From positions 15,036,064 through 15,100,063 of the forward strand of contig JABBOT010000080.1 of assembly GCA_016165875.1 (NCBI GenBank): a stretch of DNA of 64,000 nucleotides. Direction: 5' to 3'. The number at the start of each line of letters is the position of its first letter. Position 1 is the stretch's first letter. Of the stretch, positions 16,540 to 28,889 are shown piece after piece. Source of the stretch: Acanthopleura granulata. Its lineage: Eukaryota > Mollusca > Polyplacophora > Chitonida > Chitonidae. The position numbers were made by a program, and so were the translations under genes. The notes beneath the pieces are model-generated. The model had not been told where the DNA came from. It saw only the letters and a list, made by a program, of their open reading frames with translations, and searched no databases.

Positions 16540-19500
16540 GTTCTTAAGACGAATGTGTCGGGATGCATTTTACAGATTCAAGCGTTTGATTCCAGAAGGT
16601 TAACACCAAAAAGCATTCCCCATAAATTTCTCATTATTGTGAGGATATTGCTATATAATATAAAATTAATATTATCATTATCTTAGTAAGGGCCCTCATA
16701 CCTGTTAACATGTACGTATACATATTTTCAAAGATTTTTTTCGAATTCATGAACGACAATACAATTTAAGAAAATGTGCAACCCTAAAGCCTTTGTAAAG
16801 CCATGATATCAGTGGGATACCGACGTCCGAGGTGAGACACGTTAATTACGCCATGTCCGTGGCTCTAAACGTTCCATTGCGGCCCTAAAACGCCGACGTC
16901 AAAGTGGATAGACTATATATAAGTTATAGGAGAAACTATCGAGTCATGCCATCTTCCAACCAATAACGTCGTGGCATGCTTCTTTCTATTGAATGATGTA
17001 TACCTCTGGTGTTGTTTGTAAATGATTAAATACGCATAGACACATGTTATACGAGTTATAAGAATGAAGAATAGAGTTACGTATTTGTGTATTTAGATAA
17101 TGACACAATTGGATAATGTGATATGCCGATGATAACTGAAGTGGATGTGTGAAATGTGGCGGGATAGATTCAGGATTTCGCTCCTGTATACTGGGTATGG
17201 GAAAAAATCATGGCGATGCTTGTTGTTTCTTAAAGGACAGAGACCTTGAGCGGGACGCATAAATAACACACGTGATCGAAGACCTTGGACTAGAGCATGA
17301 CTAATTCAAAACAGACAACGGGACTTCGATCCCTTTTGCTGTTGGATAAGATCAGGAATAATGACGTCACCAAGACATTCAGCCTAGTTGGCTGGCCCCA
17401 GATCTTCGACTGGCGTACCGGTGTAGAGATATATACACAGTCCAACCTGAATGACTTCAGTATTGATTCAAAGCGTTGCATATAGCCTAAGTAAAAGCTC
17501 TGCAGGCTACATTATCATGTATCATAGGCAATCTGTTATATACCTATATGTGCCAAGTGAGTGTGAGATATACAAACCAAGAATAGCGGTATTTTAACTG
17601 TTGGGCGTGCGAAATGTTGTGAATGTTGTATATTAAACAGACGTGATAGACTTTCAGTTTATAAAGGCGTGTTGTATAGCAAAACGATTCAGGATAGCGT
17701 ACGTGGCATTCGTATGCAAGACCATTATTTTTGCCCTGGAGGCTTACATACTTTGTGAATATCTAAGCAGAAGTAAATACATATACATGTATATACTAGA
17801 CTACAATACTTATGCTTACAGAGCTGAATGTAGGTTTGGCCAAGTGTGTGCAAGTTCACAGTGGATCGTGCGCATGTCCGTGTTTTTGTTGGTCGCACAC
17901 GATCGTGGCGACACATGGCGTGCTGTCATTGACAGGGACCGGCTTGCAGCAGGCTGCTGTTTACGTTGGTAGCCCTGGCAAGCTGAGGGGACGGGGCAGC
18001 GTGTATGTAGGCCAGCCTCATTCATGCACCCTCCGCCTGAAGGAGACGTGTGCACAGGTAGACAGTATAGGCGACTCATCCACGTTACACAGCCTCTTGG
18101 GCAGCAACTCTTCCATTTATACAGTTTTACGTAGGACACAACCGGGCACATCTGGGACAGCGAGGCAAGCTTACGGATTTGAAGACGATACAGCGAATGG
18201 CAGAGGTTACCGGTGTTAAGTAAGGCCAGGTACGTTCAACAGGTAGATTAGTATGGACTAAGATATCGTTAATCAACAGGTATAGTGTTTACGCACTTTA
18301 ACTAAATTCCCTTCAACAATATCCTTTAAGAAATGTGTCAAATAGTATATGTCGACATGCCTATATCCCATAAGCTTATAAACTATAGACAAAAAAAAAT
18401 AAAAAAATTATCTGTGACAATTCAACGTCCGGAATCAAACACATACCTGTAAACAAAGCTATTTATATAAGTTTGCGAGCAAAGCAACTTATGGGTGCCA
18501 TGGAACGCTTTCATGTTTGCGGTAAAACATCAAAACATTCACTTGCATCACCTGAACAAATGTGAACAAGCTGCATCTGGTATTATAGGTGTCTTTCTGA
18601 ATGGGCCGATATTTACATGTAATTATAGAGCTCGTGGACGTTTCAGGTGTCAAGTCAACCTTTGTGGTACACTTTGACCATTTGAAGTCCACAAGTCTCC
18701 TGCAGCTTTACCATCTTAATCACTGCCCCCCCCCCTCCCATCCACACACACACATACACCCATTTCAACTCCCCCAGCCAGCCACCAACAAGCTTCCCTT
18801 GGATATCATAGATATATGATATGATTATAGATATATGTTGACCACTCGCCCTATTAGCTGTCTAAGCTTTCACTCGCATGAATAACTGTGACCCACACAG
18901 AACCCTATAACGTATGGCTTTTACCGTCCTTATGTGCACTGTGTATTTTGTGTGTTCAGACGAAAACCATTAACATATAATTCCTGAAAAAAATATAATA
19001 ATAGAAAAATAAAAAGCCGTGAAAGTTTGGCAAAACCTCGAGGGGCACTTGTTTTACAGGCATAACCAAAACTCCGTAAATTTGCCGTGATAATCGACGA
19101 CCCGCTATATATGCATTTCTTGGGCAGACTGTTTACTAACACTTATATACATACACCTACAAACGTATACAAACATGTCTGTTGGATTTGTAAGGGCCTG
19201 TTTTGTGGACCTCTACAATGATTGCAGTTTCTCTTATATTATACTCGTATATCTGTGGGCATGTACACACTACTGCGTTGACACCATGTATTTATTACGG
19301 ACCGTTCGCCCAGTGGGCATACATCGATGGCATAATTACATTATTACCATAGTCCATTGAAAAAAGAGACTAAAGCAAATATGTAGCTCAGTTATATTAA
19401 ATAAGGGGGGAAAAGTAGCTTTAGTGAAATAAATCCAGGGTCGTGCACTTGACCCAGTTTTAGAAAAGGTTTAGATGCACGTTAGTGTTCAGATTTAATG

Positions 19501-19860
19501 TTGAGTCGAAATCTTGATTCACAACAAATCGTTAATGCATATATCCCATTTACATAAGAATATATGATTAAGTCTAATGTCACTGCCTGTATGGTCGACA
19601 TTGTAAACCTACAGTTTATGAACTTAACAAGCCACTCTTATAGATTTGAAGTGCACATGAAAGCCTTATAATTAACCGGGTCTGTGCTTCAGCGATTGTC
19701 AACACGTTACCATGTTATAGCACCGTATACCCGGAAGAAACAAGGAAGAGGAAATGAAACCACTTTTCATTTACTTTCTAGAAAACTGTACCTTTCTGGA
19801 AGTTTGAAGCACATTGCTGATTCCCATTTTGTTGATATTTTACGTCGCATTCAAAAATAT
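16540..19860. other. Intergenic stretch without a supported gene
   Basis: Contains a TATATATAAG word at 16913-16922, a 62-codon open frame at 17297-17485 of protein-like composition, and a GC-richer patch at 17820-18217 where several overlapping frames are open. A poly-C/CA tract lies at 18726-18765. None shows recognisable homology. Confidence 0.5.
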
Positions 19861-19867
19861 TTAATTT

Positions 19868-20285
19868 GTATGACGGAGTGGAAATTAACCTGTCGAGTTT
19901 TTGTGGAGGAAACCATCCCGGTTTTTGAGCGGGAAAGGGTTCATGTTTCGATGGAGGAAAGCGGACAGCTTTTTGTGAATTAACCTGCCTGGGTTTTGTG
20001 GAGGAAACCGATCAGGTTTTTGTCGTGGAAACCGCCCAAGCTTCCGTGAAGGAAACCGAATAGGCTTTCGTGGAGGAAACTTTAGTAAGGTTTTGATGGA
20101 AGAAACCTGCCAGGTTTTAACTGAGGAAACCGATCAGAGCTTTTCATGGAGGAAACTATTAAGGTTATAATGACGTCGGGAAACTGATTATGCATTGATG
20201 GCAGAAAACAGGTCAGGCTTTACTGTCGTGGAAACTGGTCATGTTTTGATCGCCGGAAAATGATCACCTTTTGGAAACAAGTTAG
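19868..20285. repeat. Degenerate minisatellite of ~28-32-bp units
   Basis: The words GTGGAGGAAACCGATCAGG and TTTTTG recur about 14 times with drift, for example near 19900, 19998, 20025, 20055, 20085, 20130 and 20150. No frame is open over the whole block, so it is read as a tandem repeat rather than a gene. Confidence 0.8.
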
Positions 20286-20289
20286 GAGC

Positions 20290-23200
20290 AAGAAGGAAAC
20301 ACCATGCACCCCGCCAGGTATACCTGATAGACCTCTACTGCTACACAGAGAATGGAAATGTGCTGACAGGACTATGACAAGTACTAAGAGAATACGTCAT
20401 CCCTCAGCGGCGAGAGTGAACGCCCTTTAAGGAAACAAGTCACAAGAATAAATTAAATGCATGACCGCGGCGAATGTTGTCAACCCAGATGTTGTTCTTT
20501 GACGTTTGAAGTTCTATACACGAGCAGCTGTGACAGTTATGTGTTTTAACACTACCGTTTCACATTTTCGTAATGCAAATTTACGAATCGCATTGACTGT
20601 GTAGCATAACCCATGCATGTGTCATGGAAATAAGTTACGTCTATATGACATAAATTAGTGTGAGTATTTCTGTATTATTATGTATGTTATTCATATTATT
20701 CTTGTTGCGTCTGTTTTCTACAGGTATACCACCTGATGGAGACGTAAAATGACAGGTAAAGCTAAATGCCCGGTGAGTATATTCAGCACTCACTGTTAAG
20801 GGGTATGTCTGCCGGAAATCATTTATGAATACTACGAAAACGAAACATAATTTCCGGATAGAGGAAACTGTACAATACATCTAGGGAAGCCAAATGGATC
20901 TTTTTCATGTATGCTCCTTAACGTCTGTGGCATGTATCTGGTCTTTTCAATGAATGCAGAAGAAATGGGTTTTTTTTTTGGTTTTTTTTTTAAGTTGAAT
21001 TAAATTCAGTTGAATGGAATGTTTAATGACGCAATGGTATACACATGCTTTTAGTCAAAATGCAATGGATTACAAAGACAGTAAAGACAACCTGAACGAT
21101 TCAGAACAGTGTAAATATAAGTTGATGACATCTTACGTGCAAACCACGTATAGACACAGGATTTGGAGAAAAACGCTTCATAATTAGACCTTGTTAGGTA
21201 TATTTATGTTATGGTTGATTATTTCTGAATCTTTTTCTTCTTTAAAATGTACAGACTTAAATCTGTACTTAAAACTACCCCGTCTACACAAACTGTGCGT
21301 GGATATACAAAACACATCAGCACTTGACCTTTGACCTTCACAAACATTGGCGTGTTCAAATCTACACATACGTGCAGTGTAACAGTGGAAAATGCCTACT
21401 TTATGTTGTGTGTTCTATAATAGCTACCATGAATGACGGAGAGCTCTAGGCCAGATGTCGCTGTATTATATTGCTCATCAGGGTGGAATGTTAAGCCTAT
21501 ACTTGGAATCCACAACTGTCTTAGGCAGAAATCGAACTTTTGAACGTATACGGCATGATGCTGGGAAGTAGTAATTGAGTTTAAATACTGAACATTCGCG
21601 AATGATATATGTAAAGGATGGAACGGGTGTTTTGGGAGCAGAAAATCTAGTCCGCATGACAACAGTTAAGCATTGTGGCTTATGTATGTCTATATATATG
21701 TGTATAAGAGATGCTTATGGTGGCTCAGATTGCAAAAGCAGTGGCTGGCTGCGACCCTCAGGCCATAGAGACCGATGAAGTCGTGTGTTCGAATCCATCT
21801 CTCGTTGTTTCAGATCAGGCTTTAAGTCAATGTACTCTAGACACTTCGGTTACACGCTGGTGTTTGAAGGGCAGTTGAAAGGTGACGAACTTTCCAACGA
21901 GCTATAATTCTCATCTTTGCATAGCTGAAAAACTCGGCTTATACACACAAAGAACTTAATTAAGCCCCCCCCCCCCCGGTTTTCACTGTGGCGGTTAATG
22001 TTCCTCTGTATCAAAAGAGTGTAAAATGTGATTGATTGTGAACAGTGTGACCGTTTGGCTTATGAAAAACGACAAAATGATTAGAATCCATGTGTTTTAA
22101 TGATAACCCACATGTTTTGATACAGCAGAACATTAGTCGGATGTGTACAAATCGCCACATTGAAAGCCGGGGTTCGGGGGCGGGGTGCTTAACTAAGTTC
22201 TTTGTGTATATTAATTGTCTTTCTGACAATTTAGCATCTCGCATATTCAGAATTTTTATATGTATGCACTTTTCATTTTCTCTCGTATATTAGCAGGGAT
22301 TTCAGTGTTTGCTAATGCCAGAGAACTAGCAGTATTCTATTGGCTTACCAATATATAGTGGGGCGACATGACAGTTACACGAGACGTCAATAGATAATAT
22401 CATAGTTCTCGAGATCTGTCCAGGCCTTTCTGTTGGTGGTGTATGCACATGCGCCCGAGGTGCGCTGCATGCAAGCTGCGTGTGACCTTATCCAGGCAAG
22501 GTCAAATTGTGTTGCATAACCGAAAATGTAGCGTCAGGGTATATCCGTGACTGGTAAATGCAAATCTCATATATCTGTTTATCGAGGTGCACTTTGAGTG
22601 GCCTACGACATTTATCAGTTTTCGGCTGAAATTGCTGTTGCAATGCTGACTGATCCTAGAATCTTTGTTTCTGAAAGAGGTGGACCCCTGTCTATTTCTT
22701 TACAACGCCAGTGCATGGTATAGCGACGTCCACTTGACTTTAATCACCCTAGACTGAACATGTTTCAACCCGCTACGGTTTCTTGGAATTTTTATACAGT
22801 CCCCGTGGTTGTCAACAAAATTGTACCGGAAAATGCCAAGGTCACATAAGCTTAATTAGAGCTTAATATAAATGTAGCTTGTAAACATCTGCACGTCCAC
22901 ATTGTACAGGTATATATGTCTGTATCAGCGGTATAGAATAATATAATTGTAGCAACGAAATTTGAAAAAAAAAAAGACAGAAAAACAGAAATAGAACATA
23001 CTATTGTGTACGTAATTTTGCAACAGCACCATGTAACGCTTGGCCATGGTTGTTACACTAACGTAATTTGACTTCTTGAGCCAATATTGTCTGTAAGAAG
23101 AACTCACTCGTACATTTATATCACCTACCTCATCAGCCAACGTAATCTGACTCCTTGGACCAACACCTGGCCTGTATGAAGAACACACTCGTACCTCTAT

Positions 23201-23600
23201 AGCACATACCAGTTATACCTATATAACCAATTTAAAAATGCAACTACAGGTTTACCTGTATTGCATCTCACGTATTTGACATTCTCTTTAAGGGAAAAGG
23301 GAGCCATGATTACAATGGTACCCTTATCGAAAATTGTCGTGGATAAAGGATATTTGTAATCCCAAAACGAACAGCATCACAAGTGAGATAAACGGGATTA
23401 AAGTCCAAATCTTTCAGGCCCTGAACACTATGAAGTTACAGGTATATCAAATGCCTTGATCCCTCATATTCAAACAAGATATGACAGCTGGCTTGACCTG
23501 GGGTAGGGAAGACAGAAAATTGGATACCGTCTGATTGACCATAAATGAGAAACATGGCTCTGTATAAATACGCCTGATGTAGGACATGTTTTCGAAAAAT
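20290..23600. other. Intergenic stretch with minor repeats only
   Basis: A tRNA-like repeat with a GTGTTCGAATCC B-box lies at about 21718-21800. A poly-C run is at 21966-21977. A two-copy tandem duplication of ~80 bases spans 23056-23210 (shared words AACGTAAT, GACT.CTTG, ACTCGTAC). No gene is supported. Confidence 0.5.
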
Positions 23601-23618
23601 GAAGGAGACCACTTGTCC

Positions 23619-23627
23619 TATATAAAG
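23619..23627 (+). promoter_or_regulatory. TATA box candidate for paralogue B
   Basis: TATATAAAG lies about 91 bases before the candidate start codon at 23718, leaving room for a ~65-base 5'UTR. A second TATAAATA word lies upstream at about 23565. Confidence 0.4.
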
Positions 23628-23717
23628 TTTTTCACTTGCTGCAAACGAAAATTGCTGTTGAATAATGCAAATATTGTCCTCTAGTTGTCTATTCCTTTAA
23701 AATTATCATTGTCGCAG

Positions 23718-26700
23718 ATGTTTAACTATTCAATTCAGGTATGTGAACATCAACGATCCCATCATGAATGATTTCAAGTTTCATTTGCCATACATTTACT
23801 ACTTGGCATTCATTTATAGAGGTTGAATCATGCATTTCTGTACACAGGTATAGTAATATCTCTAATATTTACACTTATCTGTGTAGCCCTTTTTACTTGT
23901 TCATTCGATAAAAATACATACACATATACAATTCAAATTGCTTAGATCGATTTAAAGAGCCTTTGGAACAAACATACTTCCCGGATGAATATAGCGACCA
24001 TGAAGTACAGCCCGTCTCAATGCCTTGTATCCCGTGATCATGACATGCTACAACATATCTAATGGAAGTATACAACAGTATCCCATAGAAAGTAACAAGG
24101 CCGTTACACGTGTATTTTTAAGATCTAAGCATGTACTGATACTTTGGGTTAAATTAAAAATAAAACATTGCTCTTCTTTCCATTGGGCAAATTACTATTG
24201 AATACATGCCGTGCTCGAGCATGAACGTTCCTTTTTGTTTGTCCCATTTGGTTTTTCGCCTGAAGACAACATTGTAAACAATTTATCGCTCACCTCCTAA
24301 ATGTGCCTCTATTGGCGTCATGGTCGAATTGTTTACTTGTATTTGGACAGTAGATTAATTGATTAGTACGCATTGAAAGACTGCATCAACTTGTCCGTGT
24401 GACAACACTTACAAGTATGCATTCTTGTTTGTAATTACAATGATTGAGTGATACTGGAAATCATGCTTAATTGGGCTGGTAATGTAACTGGAATTACTGG
24501 ATTCTTCTGAAGTGTAGCAGATGATAACCGTTTAAACAACAAACACGTCTATCTAATATACATGTAAGTTTTAAGGTTTTCCGCATACATAGCTTATGAG
24601 ACCACATCTAATGCTCTAGGAATCAAAACCGATGTATTCGTAAATCAGCCGTCAACCAAAATGGACGTCGTTCCGAGTCAATAATTCCCAGACGATAATA
24701 TAAACAAGACTGTGTATTATTCCACGTAAAGAGAACATGCAGGCGAATATAGAAATCTGCAGATGCCAGCCGTAGACATTTGGTGTTATAATAAGGTCAC
24801 ATCTTGTTCACGTTCCCTCAATACGTTGTCAAAAAGAGTATTTTTCTGCACACGTAATATTAGTCTTAGGTCCATAGAAATTACAAACACATGTACCAAG
24901 CAAACGATGTCATGTGCTGTAAACTGTTTTGGCCATTTCGTCTCTGGGTGTACTTTGTGGTTTTATTGAGTTGTGTTTGCATATGCAGCCCGCGCAGCCC
25001 ATTAAGGAACCCACCTCGGTCATGTCACCCTCAAAGTTTGGGGACAGGGGTTAACCCAGACGTTAGATAAATAGAATCCTTTTGAACTTGGTAAATACTA
25101 TATATACCTAATGTACCGGACAGGCTATTATATCTGTATGCAGTCTGTGAGGTGGCGGGGATATGGTACACATGATATTGGTGCTGCACGTCTCCTTGTG
25201 CAATAATGAATAGCTCTTTTATTATAGCTCGTTCGGCACGGCCTGTATACGTGTATATATACTATGCATTTTATATGTAGGGTACATACCGAGGAATAGA
25301 GCTTTTCACCACATGGATCACTATACAATCTTACATTCTCATATATTTATGTTAATTTTCTTAGCACTGTGCACGGCGCTTTTATGTGTGTCACATTACT
25401 TAGATCTTATTCACTGCATGTAAAGGATATATGTATTTATTTATTTACGCTATATACTCAAGAAGTTTCAGCTTACATGATGGCTGTTAGGCTTATGATT
25501 GGATGGGTACATTCCCACACCTATGTCACCAGGTATCAGATACCTGTGAAACTAGATGCCATCGTATGAGTGAAAAATTCTTTAATTCAGCCATGAAAAT
25601 GAACAAATAATATACAATTCTTTTGGCCAGTCGCATTCTGGAAATGAAATAAGGAGCAAGTACACCTATATGTAAAAGATCTGCATGTACGTAAACGTAT
25701 ATATACTACTATATGGCATTGTGGCATGATATGCATACAAACACACTTCGAAGGGAACAAGGGCAAACACTTTCAATGGTTACCATCGATGTTATAGGCC
25801 TGCTTCTTGTTGACTGGAGAAAGCTACTTGTCCCGGGGCCAGTTGAAACTTTCTTTAAAAAGGTCACTTACGTTAAGAATAAACTTTATATATCCTTCCC
25901 TTCATATAAATATATGGGATTGGTCATGGAGTACTTGGCTTTCTATCGTTAGAACACACAATACGCCGGTTCAGTTCCGTTCTTGGTGATGACATTTTCA
26001 GCGTTTCATGGCTTATACGGTATTGTACACTATTGAGACATCAATGGCAGTGTGGGCGGTATTCTCTTGTTTGCAAGGTATTGTTTGAAGTTAGATTAGG
26101 ACAAATTGCCTTACACCAATACGAAGTGTCTCAGGTGGGAAAGTGTACCAATAACTCACCAAAGGTTGGTGGTTTACTCCCGACACTCCGGTTTCCTCCA
26201 CTCATATAAAATTGGTCGATAATCATACAAGTAAAACGTACTGAAATATGGCGTTAAACAACAGTGAAATAAATAAATAAATAAAACATGCGCATACAGA
26301 GTAAAATAGGTATTCTACATATGTGATTAATCTTTTTCATAATAAATAAATTAATAATAACATATTGTTCCATTTCCGCATTTCAGGTGAAGGATTGTGG
26401 GGAAGAGATAAAACAACAGGATTTCGAAAGAGTTATCGAAAACACCCTTGAATATGGTAACCTGAGTGACACAGGAGAGAGTTTGCTGCGAGCAGCTTCT
26501 GATTATATTCAAAGAGAAACTAATTACGTTTGGAAAAACGCCAAAGTTGCCGTTTTGGGACCAGACCTTCAACTTGTCTTCGTTTCCGGTTACCAGTCGT
26601 ATCAGATCGTTGTTACACTTGACAACAATGCCTCAGTCAACGACTTCTGCCAGGAGAAAGGCTGGAAGCGGATAAGCCGTCAAAGTGATGACGTCCCACG

Positions 26701-27043
26701 CGTCACAATTTGGGGTGACATCAGAGGAACTTTGACTGACCCTCTGCTATCAGCGCTCATAGGTATGATTCGTGACAGTCAACAGGTCATAATGTCCGAC
26801 ATCATCAAGAAAACAAACGCGACGGGACTACGTTCCAGGTATGTTCCGAACGGAACGGGAAAGGTTATCAACGACCTGGACAGGAACGGCGACGTGGCCA
26901 AGGGTAAGGGGCAGAGCGGGAAATGGACATCAGGAGGGAAGATCGTCAAGCGCTCCTGCAAATGCCTCGCGTTATCTATCGTAGCCGGTCTGGCAGTAAC
27001 TCTATCCCTGACGGCCGTCATGGTGTTTGTGTATGGGGTGTGA
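23718..27043 (+). CDS. Paralogue B of the 'WKNA' family, tail-anchored form
   Basis: The domain exon 26387-27043 is entered through tttcag and codes 218 residues without an initial ATG. The best start exon found is 23718-23738 (ATG plus six codons, then gtatgtg), phase 0 and behind a TATA box; this part is tentative. The domain (first ~95 residues of the exon) aligns without gaps to paralogue C, about 47 of 96 positions identical by eye: KDCGEEI, SLLRAASDYI, VWKNAKVAVLGP, QLVFVSGYQ, IVVTLD and CQEKGW. A ~95-residue linker, basic and Gly-rich near its end, follows. The last ~25 residues (CLALSIVAGLAVTL onwards) are a clean hydrophobic segment ending two or three residues before the stop, as in tail-anchored membrane proteins. 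The family is unknown to me. Predicted length 225 aa. Confidence 0.72.
25438..25610 (-). repeat. Diverged SINE copy, minus strand
   Basis: Tail block words (tatttacgctatatactcaagaag-like) and body words are recognisable. It lies in the long intron proposed for paralogue B. Confidence 0.55.
26135..26290 (+). repeat. SINE copy, plus strand, with (AAAT)n tail
   Basis: GGTGGGAAAGT body, GGTTTCCTCCACTCATAT, then GGCGTTAAACAACAGTGAAATAAATAAAT tail. It ends 100 bases before the domain exon of paralogue B. Confidence 0.7.
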
Positions 27044-27211
27044 TTCAGTATCGGGCGTCTGTCCTGAATGTTGTACGATTTATCAGGGATGTGTCACTTT
27101 CTATAGGCGCATCCTTTATAGGGGCTTCTCACGTATGCGCTATCTCCCAGCAACAAAACAACAGGAGCGATGCTCAGAAGATAGGTAGAGGAGAAGTAAC
27201 ATATACTCTTG

Positions 27212-27217
27212 ATTAAA
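27212..27217 (+). terminator. Possible poly(A) signal (ATTAAA) for paralogue B
   Basis: ATTAAA occurs 169 bases after the stop codon, at the edge of a 46-base tandem duplication. Confidence 0.35.
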
Positions 27218-27309
27218 ACAGCTCAACGTCTCCCATTGGTTGATGCAAAATGGCGCCTATTGAACAGCTCAACGTCTGTCATTCGTTGATGCAAAATAGC
27301 GCCTATTGA
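27217..27309. repeat. 46-bp tandem duplication after paralogue B
   Basis: Two adjacent units both begin AACAGCTCAACGTCT and end GCGCCTATTG, differing at a few bases. It lies in or just beyond the 3'UTR of paralogue B. Confidence 0.85.
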
Positions 27310-28136
27310 CCTCAGAGTGTGTTCTCCAGACATACATTAAAATATCTCGCGAGACCGAACGGATTTTTTTATATCTTATGTTCGTTCCTTGGTAATGGTT
27401 ACAGAGTTACACTCAATATATTATTCGTCTGTTTTGGAAGGAAATGCCTCATGTACTGAGACTGAATCAACATGCCAGGTGAGAAAAAGGAAATGGCTAT
27501 ATTTTGGTAAGTCGATTAATATCGACATTTTTGTAAAAGACAAAACTTGTGTATGTTTGTGTGTAGTAGGAAGCAAAAAATAGATGAACGATTTTACGGC
27601 TGAACTCCACTTCAGCAGTGCTACAACCATTTTGTGGCGACAGGAAAACAACGTTATTCTCTCACAAATCGAGACGCCCCAATATTGTATGGTTTGTTAA
27701 GACGTCGACTTTCTTTGTTCTTTAAAGAGATGATGGATAATAGTGGAGTTGTTGGCGTATTTAATTTATGAACAATAACACTAAATCAGTTTTGACCATT
27801 TTTAGTGTCTATCTTTATATTCGTATGAGTGCGCTCAGTTTATCGGTTATCCTTTGTGAAAAGATTCAGTTTTTGAAGTTAGCATTGCTGTGTTTTGATT
27901 TGAGACGTGGAACTGACGTCGGATACACGGAAACACAGGCTTAGTTCTTCTTCTAATATATATAATTGTGCCATTGTGCTAGTTACTACTCATTAACATG
28001 AGCGGTTAGAATGAAACCGCGAACTGACCTAAGCTGAGAACAGGCCGTATTTCACCCGAATACGTGTAACCATTTGCCGTCACTACTCTGGTTTTACTCT
28101 CAGCGCAGTAATCTTTTATATCGACAGTGTTCGTAG

Positions 28137-28140
<4 letters not shown>

Positions 28141-28195
<55 letters not shown>

Positions 28196-28210
28196 ACACA
28201 CACACGTGTC
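28141..28210. repeat. (TA)n microsatellite followed by (AC)n
   Basis: About 26 TA units then AAACACACACACAC. A second (TA)n run lies at 28864-28888 within an ATA-rich stretch. Confidence 0.95.
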
Positions 28211-28857
28211 TGGTATATAGCTCATTAATGGCACAGCTACAAGTATAGGACATATCGTAGACGAAATGAAGAGTACAAGAAATAATAGGTATCATAAACC
28301 CTTTAAGCCAAAATCTGTTACGTTGATGAAAACAGTTTGCATGTCTCAAAGCACAATATCCTCCAGCCGTCAGACAGCATGTAGGTTCTTGTATAAATGT
28401 CCACGTATTACGGCTTAAAACCCGTGTGGGGCATTAGCACAGATGGAGATAACGACATTATAGAACTTCAGCTAAACGGTTTGCGGAGACACTGAAAGAG
28501 TACTTCATGTATTAATAGACCAAAGCCTTGCGAAGTTATATGCAAATTTTACCAAAAGTTCTAAACTATGCAGGGTTTAATATTGAACTGTATTCAACGC
28601 CTTTTTCGTTTTGCAACGGAGGAAGTCAGTTTAGGGAAATTGTATCGATTAAATGGCCAATCGCACCTTTTAATTGTGACATTAGAAAAAAAAGTACACT
28701 TTTGTCATATAGTTTCTTGTACACCAATCCTATTCTTTTTGTAATGAGAATCATTTACTTTTAGTAGGTAATAAGATAAATAAAGTGTACAGTGTAGTAC
28801 GGATATATGATAGAATAATAATAATAATAATTATATACATATATATAAAATAATAAT

Positions 28858-28889
<32 letters not shown>

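Noticed and set aside
17643..18219. Overlapping plus- and minus-strand open frames in a GC-richer patch
   Set aside because: Several frames are open at once, none resembles a known protein, and Cys/Ser-rich composition fits chance reading of GC-rich sequence. A cag acceptor and gtaagg donor flank it, so a noncoding exon is possible but unsupported.
19750..19765. GAAATGAAACC resembling an ISRE; a similar word at 33343
   Set aside because: The two GAAA cores are spaced by one base instead of two, so they are not good IRF sites.
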